Source: Streptomyces kurssanovii (GTDB taxonomy: Bacteria; Actinomycetota; Actinomycetes; Streptomycetales; Streptomycetaceae). From it: 64,000 nt of DNA. This document shows, piece by piece, positions 15,873 through 23,839 of the stretch. The notes under the pieces are model-generated. The model ran no database searches and was not told the origin of the DNA. It saw nothing but the letters and a program-made list of their open reading frames with translations. The DNA is taken from NCBI RefSeq assembly GCF_014649695.1, contig NZ_BMTN01000009.1, positions 62,001-126,000 on the forward strand, given 5' to 3'. A program made the position numbers and the translations under genes. How positions within the stretch are numbered: the first letter of the stretch is position 1; each line of letters opens with the position of its first letter.

Positions 15873-17758
15873 GCCTGCGACTGCCCGGCGACGACCGGGT
15901 CCTGAGTCCGTACACCGGGTACACCCGTGAGCACTGGGAGGCGGCGGCCGACGGCCTGCTGACGGCCGCCCGACGGTGGTCGACCCCAGGGGGCGCTCTG
16001 CTGGACCTGCCGGGACGCCCCTCCGCCTCGGGTGTCCGCTCCGACGGGCTCGAGGGATACGCCCGCACCTTCCTCGCCGCGGCCTTCCGGGCCGCGGGAG
16101 CGGGCGGCGACGACCCCCACGGATGGCTGGAGCGGTACGCCGAGGGCATCGCCGCCGGTACCCGCACCCCGGGCCGGGACGACACCGAGTCCTGGCCCGT
16201 GATCCTCGGCCACGACGTCGCGGGCCAGCCCATGGTCGAATCCGCTTCCGTGGCCCTCGGACTGCGGATGACCCGGCCCTGGCTGTGGGACCGGCTCGAC
16301 GAGGACGTCCAGGACCGGGCCGAGGAATGGCTCCGCGGCGCCCTGCGCCATGTGCCCTCGCCCAACAACTGGTATCTCTTCCCGTACACCGTGGCCGGCT
16401 TCCTCGAGTCGGTGGGCCGTGGCGACGAGGAGACCACGCGGGCCCGCGAGCGCGCTCTCGAACTGCTGGAGAGCTGGTACCGCGGCCAGGGATGGTACGC
16501 CGACGGTGACGGCCGGGCGTTCGACCACTACAACGGCTGGGCGCTGCACCTGTATCCGGTGCTCGACTCGCATCTCGCCGGCGCCGCGGCAGACCCGTAC
16601 GCGCGGCGGCTGCGCGAGCACCTGGAGAGCTACGGGCTCCTCTTCGGCGCGGACGGGGCGCCCGTCCATTTCGGGCGCTCGCTCACCTACCGCTTCGCCG
16701 CCGCCTCCGCGGTGGGCCTCGGAGCCGTCACCGGCCGCACGCCGCTGGAGCCGGGTGTCTCCCGCAGGCTGATCAGCGGGGCGCTGCGCTACTTCCTCGA
16801 CCGCGGCGCCGTCGGCCGCGACGGGCTGCTCGCCCTCGGCTGGCACGGGCGCCACGAGCAGACGCTGCAGAACTACTCCGGCCCGGCGTCCCCGTACTGG
16901 GCGTCGAAGGCGTTCGTCTGTCTGCTCGCCCCGGCCGGGCACCCGCTGTGGACCGCCACGGAAGAGGCGGCGCCGAGCGAGGGACCTGACCGGGTGCTGG
17001 CGCTGCCGGCGCCGGGGCTCCTGGTGCAGAGCACCCGCGCCGACGGAATCGTCCGGCTGCACAACCACGGCAGCGACCATGTGCGTCCCCAGGAGGGCGA
17101 GTCGGCCGCCGACGACGATCCGCACTACGGCCGTCAGGCGTACTCCACCCGCACCGGCCCGACGTCCACCGCCAACACCGCCGACAACCACCTCGGGCTC
17201 GTCGTCGGCGGCGTGCGCAGCGTCCGCCGCCGCATCCACCCGCTGGGCGCGGGCGGGGGCGACGGCTGGGGCTGGGCCGCGTCCTGGCACCGGCCGGTGT
17301 TCCCCGCGGGGCCGCCCATGGTGCCCGGCCTGCGGGTGGAGAGCGTCACCGTCGCCCGCGGCCGGCTCGAGCTGCGCGTGCACCGCGTGACCGGCGCTCC
17401 GCCCGGCGCCCGCATCGAGCAGACGGGCTGGGCGACCGCCCCCGACGAGGCGCTGCGCTCCGCGCTGCATCCGCTGCACGGCTGGCTCGAGAGGGACGAG
17501 GTACGCGCGCCGCAGGGGACCGCGTACACGCCATGGGCCGTGATGCCGCGGCTCGCCGCCCCGGCACGGGGCACCGGTTTTCATGCGGCGCTGGCCGTGC
17601 TCTCCGGCGAGCCGGACAGCGCTCCCTTGGCCGATGCCGTCGCCGCCGTGACCGTGGACGACGACGGCATCGAGGTGCGGTGGGCCGACGACGGCTCCCG
17701 GACACTGATCACCTTCGATCCCGTCTCCGTCACCTGCCGAGCCGATCCCGGGGCATGA
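15869..17758 (+). CDS. DUF2264 domain-containing protein
   Basis: 629 residues, cytoplasmic (no signal). The N-terminal two thirds is an (alpha/alpha)-barrel-like DUF2264 domain with the conserved N-N-W-Y-L-F-P-Y-T-V-A-G (about 167-178), W-Y-A-D-G-D-G-R-A-F-D-H-Y-N-G-W-A (about 207-223) and H-F-G-R-S-L-T-Y-R-F (about 268-277). The rest is beta-sandwich. Proteins of this fold act on glycans, and I recall members assigned to a beta-glucuronidase family (GH154), but I cannot confirm that here. Pairing with a hydroxyacid dehydrogenase and a sugar-sensing regulator favours hydrolysis of a uronide or similar oligosaccharide inside the cell. Confidence 0.8.
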   Translation: MSLRLPGDDRVLSPYTGYTREHWEAAADGLLTAARRWSTPGGALLDLPGRPSASGVRSDGLEGYARTFLAAAFRAAGAGGDDPHGWLERYAEGIAAGTRTPGRDDTESWPVILGHDVAGQPMVESASVALGLRMTRPWLWDRLDEDVQDRAEEWLRGALRHVPSPNNWYLFPYTVAGFLESVGRGDEETTRARERALELLESWYRGQGWYADGDGRAFDHYNGWALHLYPVLDSHLAGAAADPYARRLREHLESYGLLFGADGAPVHFGRSLTYRFAAASAVGLGAVTGRTPLEPGVSRRLISGALRYFLDRGAVGRDGLLALGWHGRHEQTLQNYSGPASPYWASKAFVCLLAPAGHPLWTATEEAAPSEGPDRVLALPAPGLLVQSTRADGIVRLHNHGSDHVRPQEGESAADDDPHYGRQAYSTRTGPTSTANTADNHLGLVVGGVRSVRRRIHPLGAGGGDGWGWAASWHRPVFPAGPPMVPGLRVESVTVARGRLELRVHRVTGAPPGARIEQTGWATAPDEALRSALHPLHGWLERDEVRAPQGTAYTPWAVMPRLAAPARGTGFHAALAVLSGEPDSAPLADAVAAVTVDDDGIEVRWADDGSRTLITFDPVSVTCRADPGA

Positions 17759-17772
17759 GAGGCCCCCAGGGT

Positions 17773-17799
17773 GGCCGGGGCCACGGACCCGCCCCGGCC
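17773..17799. terminator. Hairpin between convergent DUF2264 and TerB genes
   Basis: GGCCGGGGC (17773-17781) pairs perfectly with GCCCCGGCC (17791-17799) across a 9-base loop in the 57-base gap between two stops. Confidence 0.6.
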
Positions 17800-17815
17800 G
17801 GCGGAGGACTACCGC

Positions 17816-18361
17816 TCAGATGCCGAACTCCGTGGGGGAGAGCCCCAGTACGGAACAGGCCTCACGGATGATCTCCAGCTCGGACGGCTCGACGTAGCCG
17901 TCCGCGCCGGCGATGACGATGCCCGTCTGGATCACGGCTCTGGCCTCGGTCGGCTTCTTGGCCGCCTTCGCGACTTCCTGCATCACCTGCGCCTTGCCCA
18001 GCAGGAAGTTGGCGGAGAGCTGGTCGGCGTGCTTGTTGAACCGCTGGCGCAGCTGGTCCGCCGGGAAGTTCTGGAGGACGTCGTTGCCCAGGATCAGCGA
18101 CTCGACGTGCTGCCGCTCCGCCTGGTCGACATGCCCGTCGGCGGCGGCGACCAGGGCACACATCGCCATGCTGGCGTCCCTGAAGGCCCCGCTCTTCAAC
18201 TCCGTCTTCAGCGAGGTGAGCTGAGTCTTCAGCGTGTTCACCAGCTGGGCGCGGGAGCCGCCCGAGGACCGTGAGCCCGTGCCGTGCCCGCCGGGGCTCC
18301 GGGTGCCCTGGCCCTGCTGCAGATTCTTGGCCTGGTCCTTGATCCGGTCCCACATTGCCAC
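17816..18361 (-). CDS. TerB-family tellurite-resistance-like protein
   Basis: 181 residues if read from the GTG at 18361, which has GAGG eight bases upstream; an ATG two codons later would give M-W-D-R-I-K-D. A Gln/Gly/Ser-rich linker (about 15-40) leads to the all-helical TerB domain with the acidic metal-binding loops A-A-A-D-G-H-V-D and A-G-A-D-G-Y-V-E. TerB binds divalent metal at the inner membrane face in the ter stress system. No other ter gene is near, so it is a stand-alone copy, common in Streptomyces. Confidence 0.86.
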   Translation of the reverse strand: MAMWDRIKDQAKNLQQGQGTRSPGGHGTGSRSSGGSRAQLVNTLKTQLTSLKTELKSGAFRDASMAMCALVAAADGHVDQAERQHVESLILGNDVLQNFPADQLRQRFNKHADQLSANFLLGKAQVMQEVAKAAKKPTEARAVIQTGIVIAGADGYVEPSELEIIREACSVLGLSPTEFGI

Positions 18362-18489
18362 TGGTGCCACCTCGGCTTCTGTCGAGCGTCGTTCGTCACG
18401 CTGCCGCGTGTCGCGGCCGCGTCACCCTGCCAACGCTCGGGCACGCCCACACGTTCCGGCCCCGGTGATCCCGTCCGGGTCCGGGCCGG

Positions 18490-18855
18490 TCACACCTCGG
18501 GTGGTTCCGAGAGGTCGAGTCCGGCGTAGTAGCGGCCCACACCGTCGAGATAGCCGGCGTCCGTCGTCTCGCTGTCCCTGCTGAACGGCGGTGCGTTCTT
18601 GATCTGCTCCTTGGTGGGGACGACGGTGACGGTCCGCTGCTCCGCGTTGATCCGCCGGACGAATCCCGCGGGCACGAGAACGCTCCGCCCGAAGACCCAT
18701 GCCCCGGTGTCGACGACCAGGTGCTGTCTGCCGGGGGCGTCGGACTGCCGGTCGACGTGCCCGAGGACCCCGTCCGGCGTCTCGACGGTGAAACCGGTCA
18801 GGTCCCGCCCCGGTCGGTGGCCGATGCCGGGCGAGTAGATCCACATGTCCTGCAA
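18490..18855 (-). CDS. PRC-barrel domain protein
   Basis: 121 residues. The TTG at 18855 has a perfect AGGAGG seven bases upstream, so translation should begin M-Q-D-M-W-I-Y-S; the inner ATG at 18846 is too far from that site. Residues 15-80 form a PRC barrel (G-F-T-V-E-T-P-D-G-V-L-G-H-V, H-L-V-V-D-T-G, R-S-V-L-V-P-A). The tail ends in an acidic segment. PRC barrels mediate protein or RNA contacts, and stand-alone copies in actinomycetes are often stress-induced. It lies near TerB and CsbD genes. Confidence 0.82.
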   Translation of the reverse strand: MQDMWIYSPGIGHRPGRDLTGFTVETPDGVLGHVDRQSDAPGRQHLVVDTGAWVFGRSVLVPAGFVRRINAEQRTVTVVPTKEQIKNAPPFSRDSETTDAGYLDGVGRYYAGLDLSEPPEV

Positions 18856-19083
18856 CGTGAATCCTCCTGATCGTCGATCGCGGTCGAATGGCTGTCCCTG
18901 CTCAGCACCGGCCGTCCGCACAAGGATGCCCGGTCCGCAAGATTGTGCCCCTCCGCGGCGGCAGAGATGCCGTCGTGTTGTCCCGGCACACCGGTCGCGG
19001 GCGCCATGGGCGCCTTTTTCGACTCTTTCGGATCCTTCGCGCGGCTTCCGGCACCGAAGGCGACGTGCCCTCGACGACTGCCC

Positions 19084-19314
19084 TCAGTGCCCGGTCGTCC
19101 TCCCATCCTGTGGTGCCCAAGCCGGAACCACGGCGCCCCCGCCGTTACGGACGGCCTGGACCACCGCATCGTGCAGGGCCCGGCTCGCTTCCTCGGAAGG
19201 GCACGGTGTGGGACTGCCGGCCATCGTGAACCAATCCGTCGCACCCGTGAACTGCAGGGCGACCTGTGCGGTGTCATCGGCCCACGTGGTGTGGACGGTG
19301 AGGTTCCCGGTCAT
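19084..19314 (-). CDS. Small hypothetical protein
   Basis: 76 residues from the ATG at 19314, which has GGAGGAG nine bases upstream; longer in-frame starts lack a ribosome site. The sequence (M-T-G-N-L-T-V-H-T-T-W-A-D-D-T-A-Q-V-A-L-Q-F) suggests a small alpha/beta protein without signal or membrane span. I do not recognise the family. It is divergent from CsbD across about 260 bases. Confidence 0.6.
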   Translation of the reverse strand: MTGNLTVHTTWADDTAQVALQFTGATDWFTMAGSPTPCPSEEASRALHDAVVQAVRNGGGAVVPAWAPQDGRTTGH

Positions 19315-19577
19315 CACTCCGGTCTCCTCCGTGAGGGCACCGCCGCGTCCTGTGTATACATCGCGAGTTGTCCATGACGCCCAGCTCATTACTCCAGACT
19401 CACACCACGGCGGCGGATTCGCGAGCGCCCTTCTTTTCCGCCGCCAAGTGTTGCCCGAAAGACCCCCGGTAATCGCTTGCCGTATTTCCCCGGGCGCGGA
19501 ACCGGAATGTTTGGGACGGGCCTGATCGGAGAGCAGACAGTCAGCCATGACGTCGAAACAGCTGGGATGTGAATTCC

Positions 19578-19751
19578 GTGGCTGAGAAGAAGAAGACCCG
19601 CGCCAAGATGGAACAGGCCAAGGGCAAGGCCAAGGAAGCCGCTGGCCGTGCCGTGGGCAACGAGAGGCTCACAGCCGAAGGACGGGCGGAGCAGGCCAAG
19701 GGCGACGCCCGCCAGGCCAAGGAGAAGACGAAGGACGTCTTCCGCCACTGA
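19578..19751 (+). CDS. CsbD-family stress protein
   Basis: 57 residues from the GTG at 19578 (GGGA ten bases upstream; the GTG at 19569 lies directly on that site). It is highly charged and helical, with the CsbD pattern K-G-K-A-K-E-A-A-G-R-A-V-G-N-E-R-L-T-A-E-G and A-K-G-D-A-R-Q-A-K-E-K. CsbD proteins are small, abundant general-stress proteins of unknown mechanism. It fits the neighbouring TerB and PRC-barrel genes. Confidence 0.87.
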   Translation: MAEKKKTRAKMEQAKGKAKEAAGRAVGNERLTAEGRAEQAKGDARQAKEKTKDVFRH

Positions 19752-19851
19752 TCGACGGATGCCTGTGGGCTCCGATTCCACCGGCGACCCGCCCGGGCAG
19801 GATCCAGGCGTTTTGCTCCGGATCGGGCCCGGCGGGACCCTGAGAGGCCCG

Positions 19852-20808
19852 CTAGGGCAGCGCGGCGCCGCGCGCGGTGACCCAGAGTTCGTACCACTCC
19901 TCGTGGGTGAGCTCCGGTTCCCGTCGCGCGGCGTCGGCGCACGCGCGGATGCGTTCGGGCCTCGCACTGCCGATGACGGGCGCGATCCGCGAGGGATGCC
20001 GCTGGAGCCACCACAGCAGGACCGTCTCCGGCGAGGTGCCCTTGGCCTCCGCGAGTGACGTGACGAGACGTGCCGTCGCCTGTTCCGCCGGGGTCTCCTG
20101 GCGGCCGGTGAAGCGTCCCTGCGCCAAGGCGCCCCACGCCTGCAGACGAATTCCGTTGGAGCGGCAGTGCTCCACCGTCCCGAGCGGGAATCCGGTCGAC
20201 GCCGCCTCAGGGGTGTTCACGAGAACACCCCCTTCGAGCCAGTCCCGGCGGTGGAGGCTCATCTCGAGCTGGTTCGCGGCCAGCGGCAGACCGAGGAAGC
20301 TCTGGAGGAGCGAGATCTGCGGGCCGCTCATGTTCGAGACACCGAAGCGGCGCACGAGCCCCTGCCGGTGCAGCGACGTCAGCGCCTGTGCGATGTCCTC
20401 CGGGTCGGCCAGCGGGTCCGGCCGGTGCAGAAGCAGTACGTCGATGACGTCGGTGCGCAGGCGCGCGAGGCTCTCCTCGACGCGCCTGACGATGCTCTCG
20501 CCCCGCAGGTCGTACATACCGGGCCGTTCACCGTCCGCGAGACGGATGCCGCACTTCGTCTGCAGGACGATACGTTTGCGCAGCCCCGGCGCACGCGAAA
20601 GGACCTCGCCGAACACCGCCTCGGCCTTGCCGTGCCGGTAGATGTCGGCATGGTCGAACACCGTGATCCCGCTGTCGAGTGCCGCCTCGACCGCCGCCTC
20701 GGCGTACGCGATGTCCGCCGCGCCGTACGGCGTCGTGTCCCAGGTCCCGCCCAGTCCCATGCATCCGTAGAGCAGCCGCTCCGCGCCCGTGTCCGCGTTC
20801 TTCGTCAC
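19852..20808 (-). CDS. Aldo/keto reductase
   Basis: 318 residues. The TIM-barrel catalytic tetrad is visible: Asp and Tyr in F-D-H-A-D-I-Y near 50-55, Lys in L-Q-T-K-C-G near 85 and His in L-L-L-H-R-P-D near 128. The NADPH-binding end has I-A-P-V-I-G-S-A-R-P-E-R-I near 280-292. Layout matches the YdhF-like oxidoreductases. Substrate unknown; it appears to be a single gene. Confidence 0.88.
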   Translation of the reverse strand: MTKNADTGAERLLYGCMGLGGTWDTTPYGAADIAYAEAAVEAALDSGITVFDHADIYRHGKAEAVFGEVLSRAPGLRKRIVLQTKCGIRLADGERPGMYDLRGESIVRRVEESLARLRTDVIDVLLLHRPDPLADPEDIAQALTSLHRQGLVRRFGVSNMSGPQISLLQSFLGLPLAANQLEMSLHRRDWLEGGVLVNTPEAASTGFPLGTVEHCRSNGIRLQAWGALAQGRFTGRQETPAEQATARLVTSLAEAKGTSPETVLLWWLQRHPSRIAPVIGSARPERIRACADAARREPELTHEEWYELWVTARGAALP

Positions 20809-20969
20809 GGGCTCACCCTTCCACGGCCGGTCCGGGTGCCCAAACGGGTATCCGCGGCGGCCGCTGCCCGGACAGGCGCGGTCCGCGTGCCGGAGTGACG
20901 ATGGAAGGAAGGCGCCACGCGGCCGGCACGCGTTTCCCGGTCGCGCGGTGCAGGGACCGGGAGGCGGTC

Positions 20970-21197
20970 ATGGAATATCCGGAGAGCTACGAGCTCATCT
21001 TCCAGGCGGCTGCCGTGGACGACGTGGTCGTAGTGCGGCGCACCGACAAGACAGGACCGGGCGGCAACCCGATCTACGAGGACGAGACGGGGATCGTGCG
21101 GGCCGAGGTCAGCGGCCAGAGCGAGGTACGGATGCTCGCCAGTGGCGGTCATCAGGCCCATGAGCTGCCCGTGATCGCGCGCACCGCGCAGGTCTGA
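20970..21197 (+). CDS. DUF6296-type small protein
   Basis: 75 residues; ATG with GAGGCGG upstream. The pattern Y-E-L-I-F-Q-A-A, V-V-V-V-R-R-T-D-K-T-G-P-G-G-N-P-I-Y-E-D-E-T-G-I-V-R-A-E-V and M-L-A-S-G-G-H-Q is what I recognise as the Streptomyces DUF6296 family. It appears to be a small beta-rich cytoplasmic protein of unknown role. Confidence 0.72.
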   Translation: MEYPESYELIFQAAAVDDVVVVRRTDKTGPGGNPIYEDETGIVRAEVSGQSEVRMLASGGHQAHELPVIARTAQV

Positions 21198-21383
21198 GGT
21201 GCCCTGCGGGCCGGCAGGCGTGAGAGGCCGGAGGGTATGAGACGCCGGACGGACCAGAGGGTGCGAGGTGCCGGCGGGCACCACCGGCGAAGGTGAGGTG
21301 GCGCCGGAGCGCGTACGTCAACGGGACGACGGCGTCACCAGGCGACGCTCAGGGCGAGCACCGCATGCGAGGTGGTGGCCGCG

Positions 21384-21743
21384 TCACACCCGGCGATCGC
21401 TGTAACCGCAGATCCAGGCGAGGGCGGAGTGCACGCCGCGCACGTAGTCCCGCGTGGCGGGATCGCCGGCGGCCTCGTCCTCACGTACCACCGCGGCATC
21501 GATCTCCGCGGTCAGCACTTCCATGTCCGGCACGCCGTGGACGCCTGCTCCGGTGACGGGCGAACGGGCGTCCCGGCCCAGGGCCCACCGGTATCCCGCC
21601 GACACACCGTCCCGGTAGCCGGGCGGGGCCTCCCGTGACGAGAGGAGGCCGGGCAGCTCTCGTTCCGCCGCTTCGGCCTCTTCGTACGCCCTTATTCCCA
21701 CGGGCTTGCCTTCGTCCCGCTGCGGTTGCGCAGGAGCGGTCAC
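21384..21743 (-). CDS. Conserved hypothetical protein
   Basis: 119 residues from the GTG at 21743, eight bases after an AAAGG; a GTG nine bases further up is closer to GGAAGG and is an alternative. Two helical parts are seen: A-Y-E-E-A-E-A-A-E-R-E-L-P-G and a C-terminal R-D-Y-V-R-G-V-H-S-A-L-A-W-I-C-G-Y. No membrane span, signal or motif is present. I recognise the C-terminal pattern from other streptomycetes but know no function. Confidence 0.62.
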   Translation of the reverse strand: MTAPAQPQRDEGKPVGIRAYEEAEAAERELPGLLSSREAPPGYRDGVSAGYRWALGRDARSPVTGAGVHGVPDMEVLTAEIDAAVVREDEAAGDPATRDYVRGVHSALAWICGYSDRRV

Positions 21744-22160
21744 TGGTTTCACCTTTCCTTCCGGCCGGGGCCGTCGTGGCGGGCCGCCGGCGACACCCTC
21801 GTCAAGGGGCTGTCGCCGGCAGCTTGTCCATGTCGGGTACCCGCGTCGGACGCCGAGTCACAGGCGGGTTCCGGCGTACCTGCTCAGCGGTCACCGCGCC
21901 GGGATCGCCGGAACCGTCGCGTCCGGCCGTCGGGCGGCGGCCGGAGGGGGACAGAAGGCGGCCCCGCCTCCGGGGGGGTGGGGGCGGGGCCGCGACGCCT
22001 CGCCGGCGGCCAGGGGGGGGTGGGCCGGGCGAGCGCTCGAGCTTCTCGTGCCCCGTTTGCGGAGGGGTATGCACACGACTTTCCGGAAATTCTGAATCCG
22101 CCGGACAGGCCGGAAGGAACCGGGGCTGCGATCGGCCCCGGCGCGGCGCATGGTGGGGGC
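21744..22160. other. G-tract intergenic region, 417 bases
   Basis: No gene is supported. The stretch contains G runs of seven (21972-21978), and of eight (22013-22020), with further GGGG blocks between and after, all on the plus strand. Such spacing could form a G-quadruplex or simply be a mutational hot spot. Confidence 0.45.
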
Positions 22161-22679
22161 ATGCGGCTGCTGCTGACCTCCGACACACATGTGCCGAAAC
22201 GCGCCCGGCGACTGCCCGGGGAACTTCTGGAGTCCGTCCGCCGGGCAGATGTCGTGATCCACGCCGGTGACTGGGTCGACGTGGCGACCCTCGACCTGTT
22301 CGAGTCCTGCTCCGCGCGCCTTGTCGCGGTGTACGGGAACAACGACGGGCCCGAACTGCGGGCCCGTCTGCCGGAGGTCGCGCTGGCGGAGCTCGGCGGG
22401 TTGCGCATCGGCGTCGTCCACGAGACGGGTTCCGCGCAGGGACGCGAACGGCGGTGCGCCGAGCGTTTCCCCGATCTGGATGTGCTGGTGTTCGGGCACA
22501 GCCACATCCCGTGGGACACGACTGCCCCCGCCGGGCTGCGGCTGCTCAATCCGGGCTCGCCGACCGACCGCCGACGCCAGCCGCACTGCACGTACATGAC
22601 CGCCCGGGTGTCGGGCGGCAGGCTGTCGGAGGTCGAGCTGCACCGCCTGCCCCGCCCGGGAGCGGCGGGGAGCACGTGA
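22161..22679 (+). CDS. YfcE/MJ0936-family metallophosphoesterase
   Basis: 172 residues from the ATG at 22161, which puts the metal motif at the N-terminus as in the family: S-D-T-H (7-10), G-D-W (41-43), G-N-N-D (about 59-62), a lone His in V-V-H-E-T near 91 and G-H-S-H-I-P near 113-118. All dinuclear metal ligands are present. These enzymes hydrolyse phosphodiesters; the physiological substrate is unknown. A degenerate repeat follows the gene. Confidence 0.87.
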   Translation: MRLLLTSDTHVPKRARRLPGELLESVRRADVVIHAGDWVDVATLDLFESCSARLVAVYGNNDGPELRARLPEVALAELGGLRIGVVHETGSAQGRERRCAERFPDLDVLVFGHSHIPWDTTAPAGLRLLNPGSPTDRRRQPHCTYMTARVSGGRLSEVELHRLPRPGAAGST

Positions 22680-22822
22680 CGGTGCGGTCCCTGGACTCGG
22701 GCCGGTGTGAGGTCTGTGGGGCGAGTGGGGTTGGGATGGTCGTGCGGGCTGTGAGGCCAGGGCGGCCGTGAGCCGGGGAGCCCGTGCGGTCCCGGGGCTG
22801 CGACGCCCTTGATCCCGGTGCG

Positions 22823-22862
22823 GTCCGTGAGACCGGGACGGCCGTGGGTCCGTGAGACCGGG
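22823..22862 (+). repeat. Degenerate tandem repeat downstream of the phosphoesterase
   Basis: GTCCGTGAGACCGGG occurs at 22823-22837 and again at 22848-22862, a 25-base period. Looser relatives (GTGAGGCCAGGG, GTGAGCCGGGG) extend the pattern left to about 22750. It lies between two convergent genes and may act as a transcription boundary. Confidence 0.55.
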
Positions 22863-22928
22863 GCAGTCCTGAGCCCCGCGCGGCCGTCCCGCGAGACGCG
22901 CGGCGGCCCTCGTCGGGGACGACTCCCG

Positions 22929-23726
22929 TCAGCCGATGTCGTACACGTCGAGGCGCCCGCACATGCCGAAACGTCCGTGCGCGGAGGGCAGTTCGGCCCG
23001 GACCCGAGCTTGTGCCAGATGGTCCGCGCCGCCCTTCTCCAGCTCGTCGAGCTGAGCGGCCGTCGCCGACGCCGCGGCGGCCGCACCGTCGCGCCAACGC
23101 TCGCGCCACGCGCCGACGAGCGGCCGCACCAGGGCCGCGGCGGCCCGGTGGAACGCGGCCAGCGGCTCGAGATCACCCGCCTCCGTCGCGCTGCGAAGCT
23201 CGGCGAATCCTTCGACGGCTAGGTCGCGACGGCGGCGGGCCGCCCGTTCCAGCTCCTCCTCCGTCCCGCCCTCCGGCAGCGCCACGGCTGCGCGGTAGGC
23301 GGCGGGGTCGGCGAGCAGACGCGGCGGGAGGGTGAGCACCGCGTCGCCCGCCTCCGGGAGACCGCAGTTCTGCATGAGCACCACGATGGTCAGACCGCCC
23401 TCGTTGACCAGCCGGTGGATCGTGCCCGGTGTGAACCAGACCAGTGCGCCCGGCGCGAGGGCGGTCTGCTGGAACCCGGAGGCGGTCAGGGTCTGCACCG
23501 CGCCGCGGCCGCCGGTCACGGCGTACCCCTCCGAGCAGGTCAGATGGATGTGCGGGGTGCCTCCGCGCAGGCCGTCCACGGCCGGCCAGTCGTAGACCCG
23601 CAGTCGCGAGACGCCGATGCCGCCGGGCAGCCCGCCGTAGCCGCTGGCCGAACCGGTCGGAGGGACAGCGGCCGCCGCCGCGGGAGCCGTGTCCGCGCCC
23701 GTGTCCGCAGGGTCAGCCGTGCTCAC
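22929..23726 (-). CDS. Cupin-domain protein
   Basis: 265 residues from the GTG at 23726, seven bases behind GAAGGAG (the ATG one codon earlier is too close). After an Ala-rich leader, residues 40-130 form a cupin: P-H-I-H-L-T-C-S-E-G-Y near 58-68 supplies metal-binding His and Glu, and P-G-T-I-H-R-L-V-N-E-G near 100-110 the second motif. The C-terminal 130 residues are helical, with no recognised fold. It may be a sugar-related isomerase or sensor; the CE7 homologue just upstream and a LacI-type site before the start support a carbohydrate link. Function not established. Confidence 0.75.
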   Translation of the reverse strand: MSTADPADTGADTAPAAAAAVPPTGSASGYGGLPGGIGVSRLRVYDWPAVDGLRGGTPHIHLTCSEGYAVTGGRGAVQTLTASGFQQTALAPGALVWFTPGTIHRLVNEGGLTIVVLMQNCGLPEAGDAVLTLPPRLLADPAAYRAAVALPEGGTEEELERAARRRRDLAVEGFAELRSATEAGDLEPLAAFHRAAAALVRPLVGAWRERWRDGAAAAASATAAQLDELEKGGADHLAQARVRAELPSAHGRFGMCGRLDVYDIG

Positions 23727-23770
23727 CATTCGTCTCCTTCGGTCGGGCGGCGGTCCGCCTAGCCGGGACA

Positions 23771-23782
23771 GTAAGCGCTTTC
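23771..23782. promoter_or_regulatory. LacI-family operator-like palindrome
   Basis: GTAAGCGCTTTC contains the perfect AAGCGCTT core of LacI/GalR operators, 45 bases upstream of the cupin start. The next positions match on one side only. It suggests control of the cupin gene by a LacI-type repressor located elsewhere. Confidence 0.45.
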
Positions 23783-23839
23783 TCGGGAAACGTAGGCTCT
23801 CCTGCGGACACGGTCAAGGCCGCGTCCGTACCCCGGGTG

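Noticed and set aside
15323-17584. 753-codon open frame on the minus strand
   Set aside because: Antisense to the DUF2264 gene; no motif, no ribosome site.
17816-18361. Tellurite-resistance operon
   Set aside because: Only TerB is present; no terC, terD, terZ or terA neighbours, so a resistance cassette cannot be claimed.
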